From Argyresthia goedartella (taxonomy: Eukaryota > Arthropoda > Insecta > Lepidoptera > Argyresthiidae), in assembly GCA_949825045.1 (NCBI GenBank), contig OX463829.1:24522715-24586714 (forward strand): a stretch of DNA of 64,000 nt. Direction: 5' to 3'. Within the stretch, counting starts at the first letter, position 1. Every line of letters begins with the position of its first letter. Both the position numbers and the translations under genes were made by a program. Positions 63,303-64,000 of this stretch are shown one piece after another. Below the pieces are notes generated by a model. It worked only from the letters and a program-made list of their open reading frames with translations, had not been told where the DNA came from and did not search any database.

Positions 63303-64000
63303 CACCCAGTTGCCTCAGCGCCTAAGGTCAATGCATTTCAGCGAGATGCAAGATGAAAGTGGGTACGCGTTAGTGTTGTGATAGCGGTCATTGACCTGAC
63401 TGCTACTGCGAACCGAATCATACATACCACGGGAATGGTAGATAACCATGCTAACATGGTCTGCGACCGCTACCACAGAAAACTTAATAGTACTACGTAC
63501 AGAAAGATCACTCCGCAAATACACTTAAATAAATAGCTACTCTCGCTGCGCGACAATAAAGCGCAATCTAGCTCGCACCTGCGCTGCGTACAGCAATCGC
63601 AAAGCACCTACAGAATCGGTTGTCCCGCCCGTGCAGGCCAGATTGCGCCGCATCACTACGCCTGAGAGCTTCTTTTACTCTGACATCACAAGGTCGTCCT
63701 GTAAACTCCTGTCTCGCTTGATCACGCTAGGGTTACCTACGTGCGATTTGTGTTTGTGAATTTTAGTCCACTCTGTGTAAGAGAGCTGTTATTAGTACTT
63801 ATTCAGACTAGTGGCAAATTCTAAGGCTAGGTAGGTACCTACCTTCTCACTTACGTATAAATGACGCCAAACAACTTGAACAAATGACCTTGCATGCGCA
63901 GAAACCGATTCTAAGGGCCGGGGTATGCGGTGCGGGGCGCGGCGTGCGGAGGGAGCATCGCATCGACCGCGCCAAGCCACGCTATTGGTAGATCAGTCGA
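63303..64000. other. Right edge, no gene recognised
   Basis: No exon or repeat is recognised. 63540-63640 and 63900-64000 are GC-richer (CGGGGCGCGGCGTGCGG) without a convincing frame. Confidence 0.4.

Noticed and set aside
1..64000. CRISPR arrays, bacterial operons or prophage
   Set aside because: No array of identical direct repeats with unique spacers, no ribosome-binding sites or dense coding; exon-intron structure shows a eukaryotic nuclear sequence.

Overview
This looks like a piece of an insect nuclear genome, most likely a moth or butterfly (Lepidoptera). It is AT-rich, genes are sparse and intron-split with GT-AG borders, and transposon remains fill most of the rest. The type of mobile DNA supports the assignment: tRNA-derived SINEs, RTE- and CR1/jockey-like LINEs, a maT-type mariner, a Tc1-like element, and a dispersed repeat that begins with a CGGCCAAGTGCGAGT-like sequence and is very common in lepidopteran DNA. 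This rests on recognition alone; no database was searched. No bacterial gene, CRISPR array, rRNA or intact tRNA gene was seen.

Host genes. Two complete genes of the insect arylalkylamine N-acetyltransferase (aaNAT, GNAT fold) family lie in tandem on the + strand. Gene A has exons 9341-9420, 11316-11496, 14474-14673 and 27773-27956 (214 residues). Gene B has exons 37748-37815, 38776-38956, 39152-39363 and 47522-47735 (224 residues). Both have four exons with the same intron phases (2, 0, 2) and an identical 181-base exon 2, so they are old tandem duplicates. A decayed copy of the last exon lies between them at about 28662-28752, a relic of another copy. A possible 3' end of an unrelated small gene lies on the minus strand at 49527-49747, with weak support.

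Region by region. 1-9 kb: SINEs, LINE tails, the lepidopteran repeat, and a hAT-like non-autonomous element with ACGGTA subterminal motifs (3817-4369). 9-28 kb: gene A, whose introns hold a two-hairpin fold-back element, a head-to-head Tc1 palindrome (15885-17545), two copies of a palindromic MITE, RTE fragments, and a MITE with 37-bp perfect terminal repeats around a telomere-type TTAGG tract (26819-26995). 28-37 kb: the exon relic, a 1.15-kb fold-back built of GTTCCAT/ATGGAAC modules (33094-34242), and a LINE split by a hairpin insertion (35057-36300). 37-48 kb: gene B; its large third intron holds two maT mariner copies tail to tail, and a tyrosine-recombinase (Crypton-like) gene with a clean intron. 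48-54 kb: a TIR element, and a decayed multi-exon transposon gene interrupted by a degenerate reverse transcriptase. 54-59.7 kb: a nearly complete LINE with ORF1 and ORF2, ORF2 broken by a single in-frame stop. 59.7-64 kb: nested inverted-repeat elements and a retroelement tail between 65-80-bp inverted repeats.

Working together. Only the aaNAT genes look like functioning host genes. Their products would acetylate arylalkylamines such as dopamine, octopamine or serotonin, or related amines, in cuticle hardening, pigmentation and amine inactivation. The mobile elements form layers, with several clear insertions of one into another, and these give relative ages.
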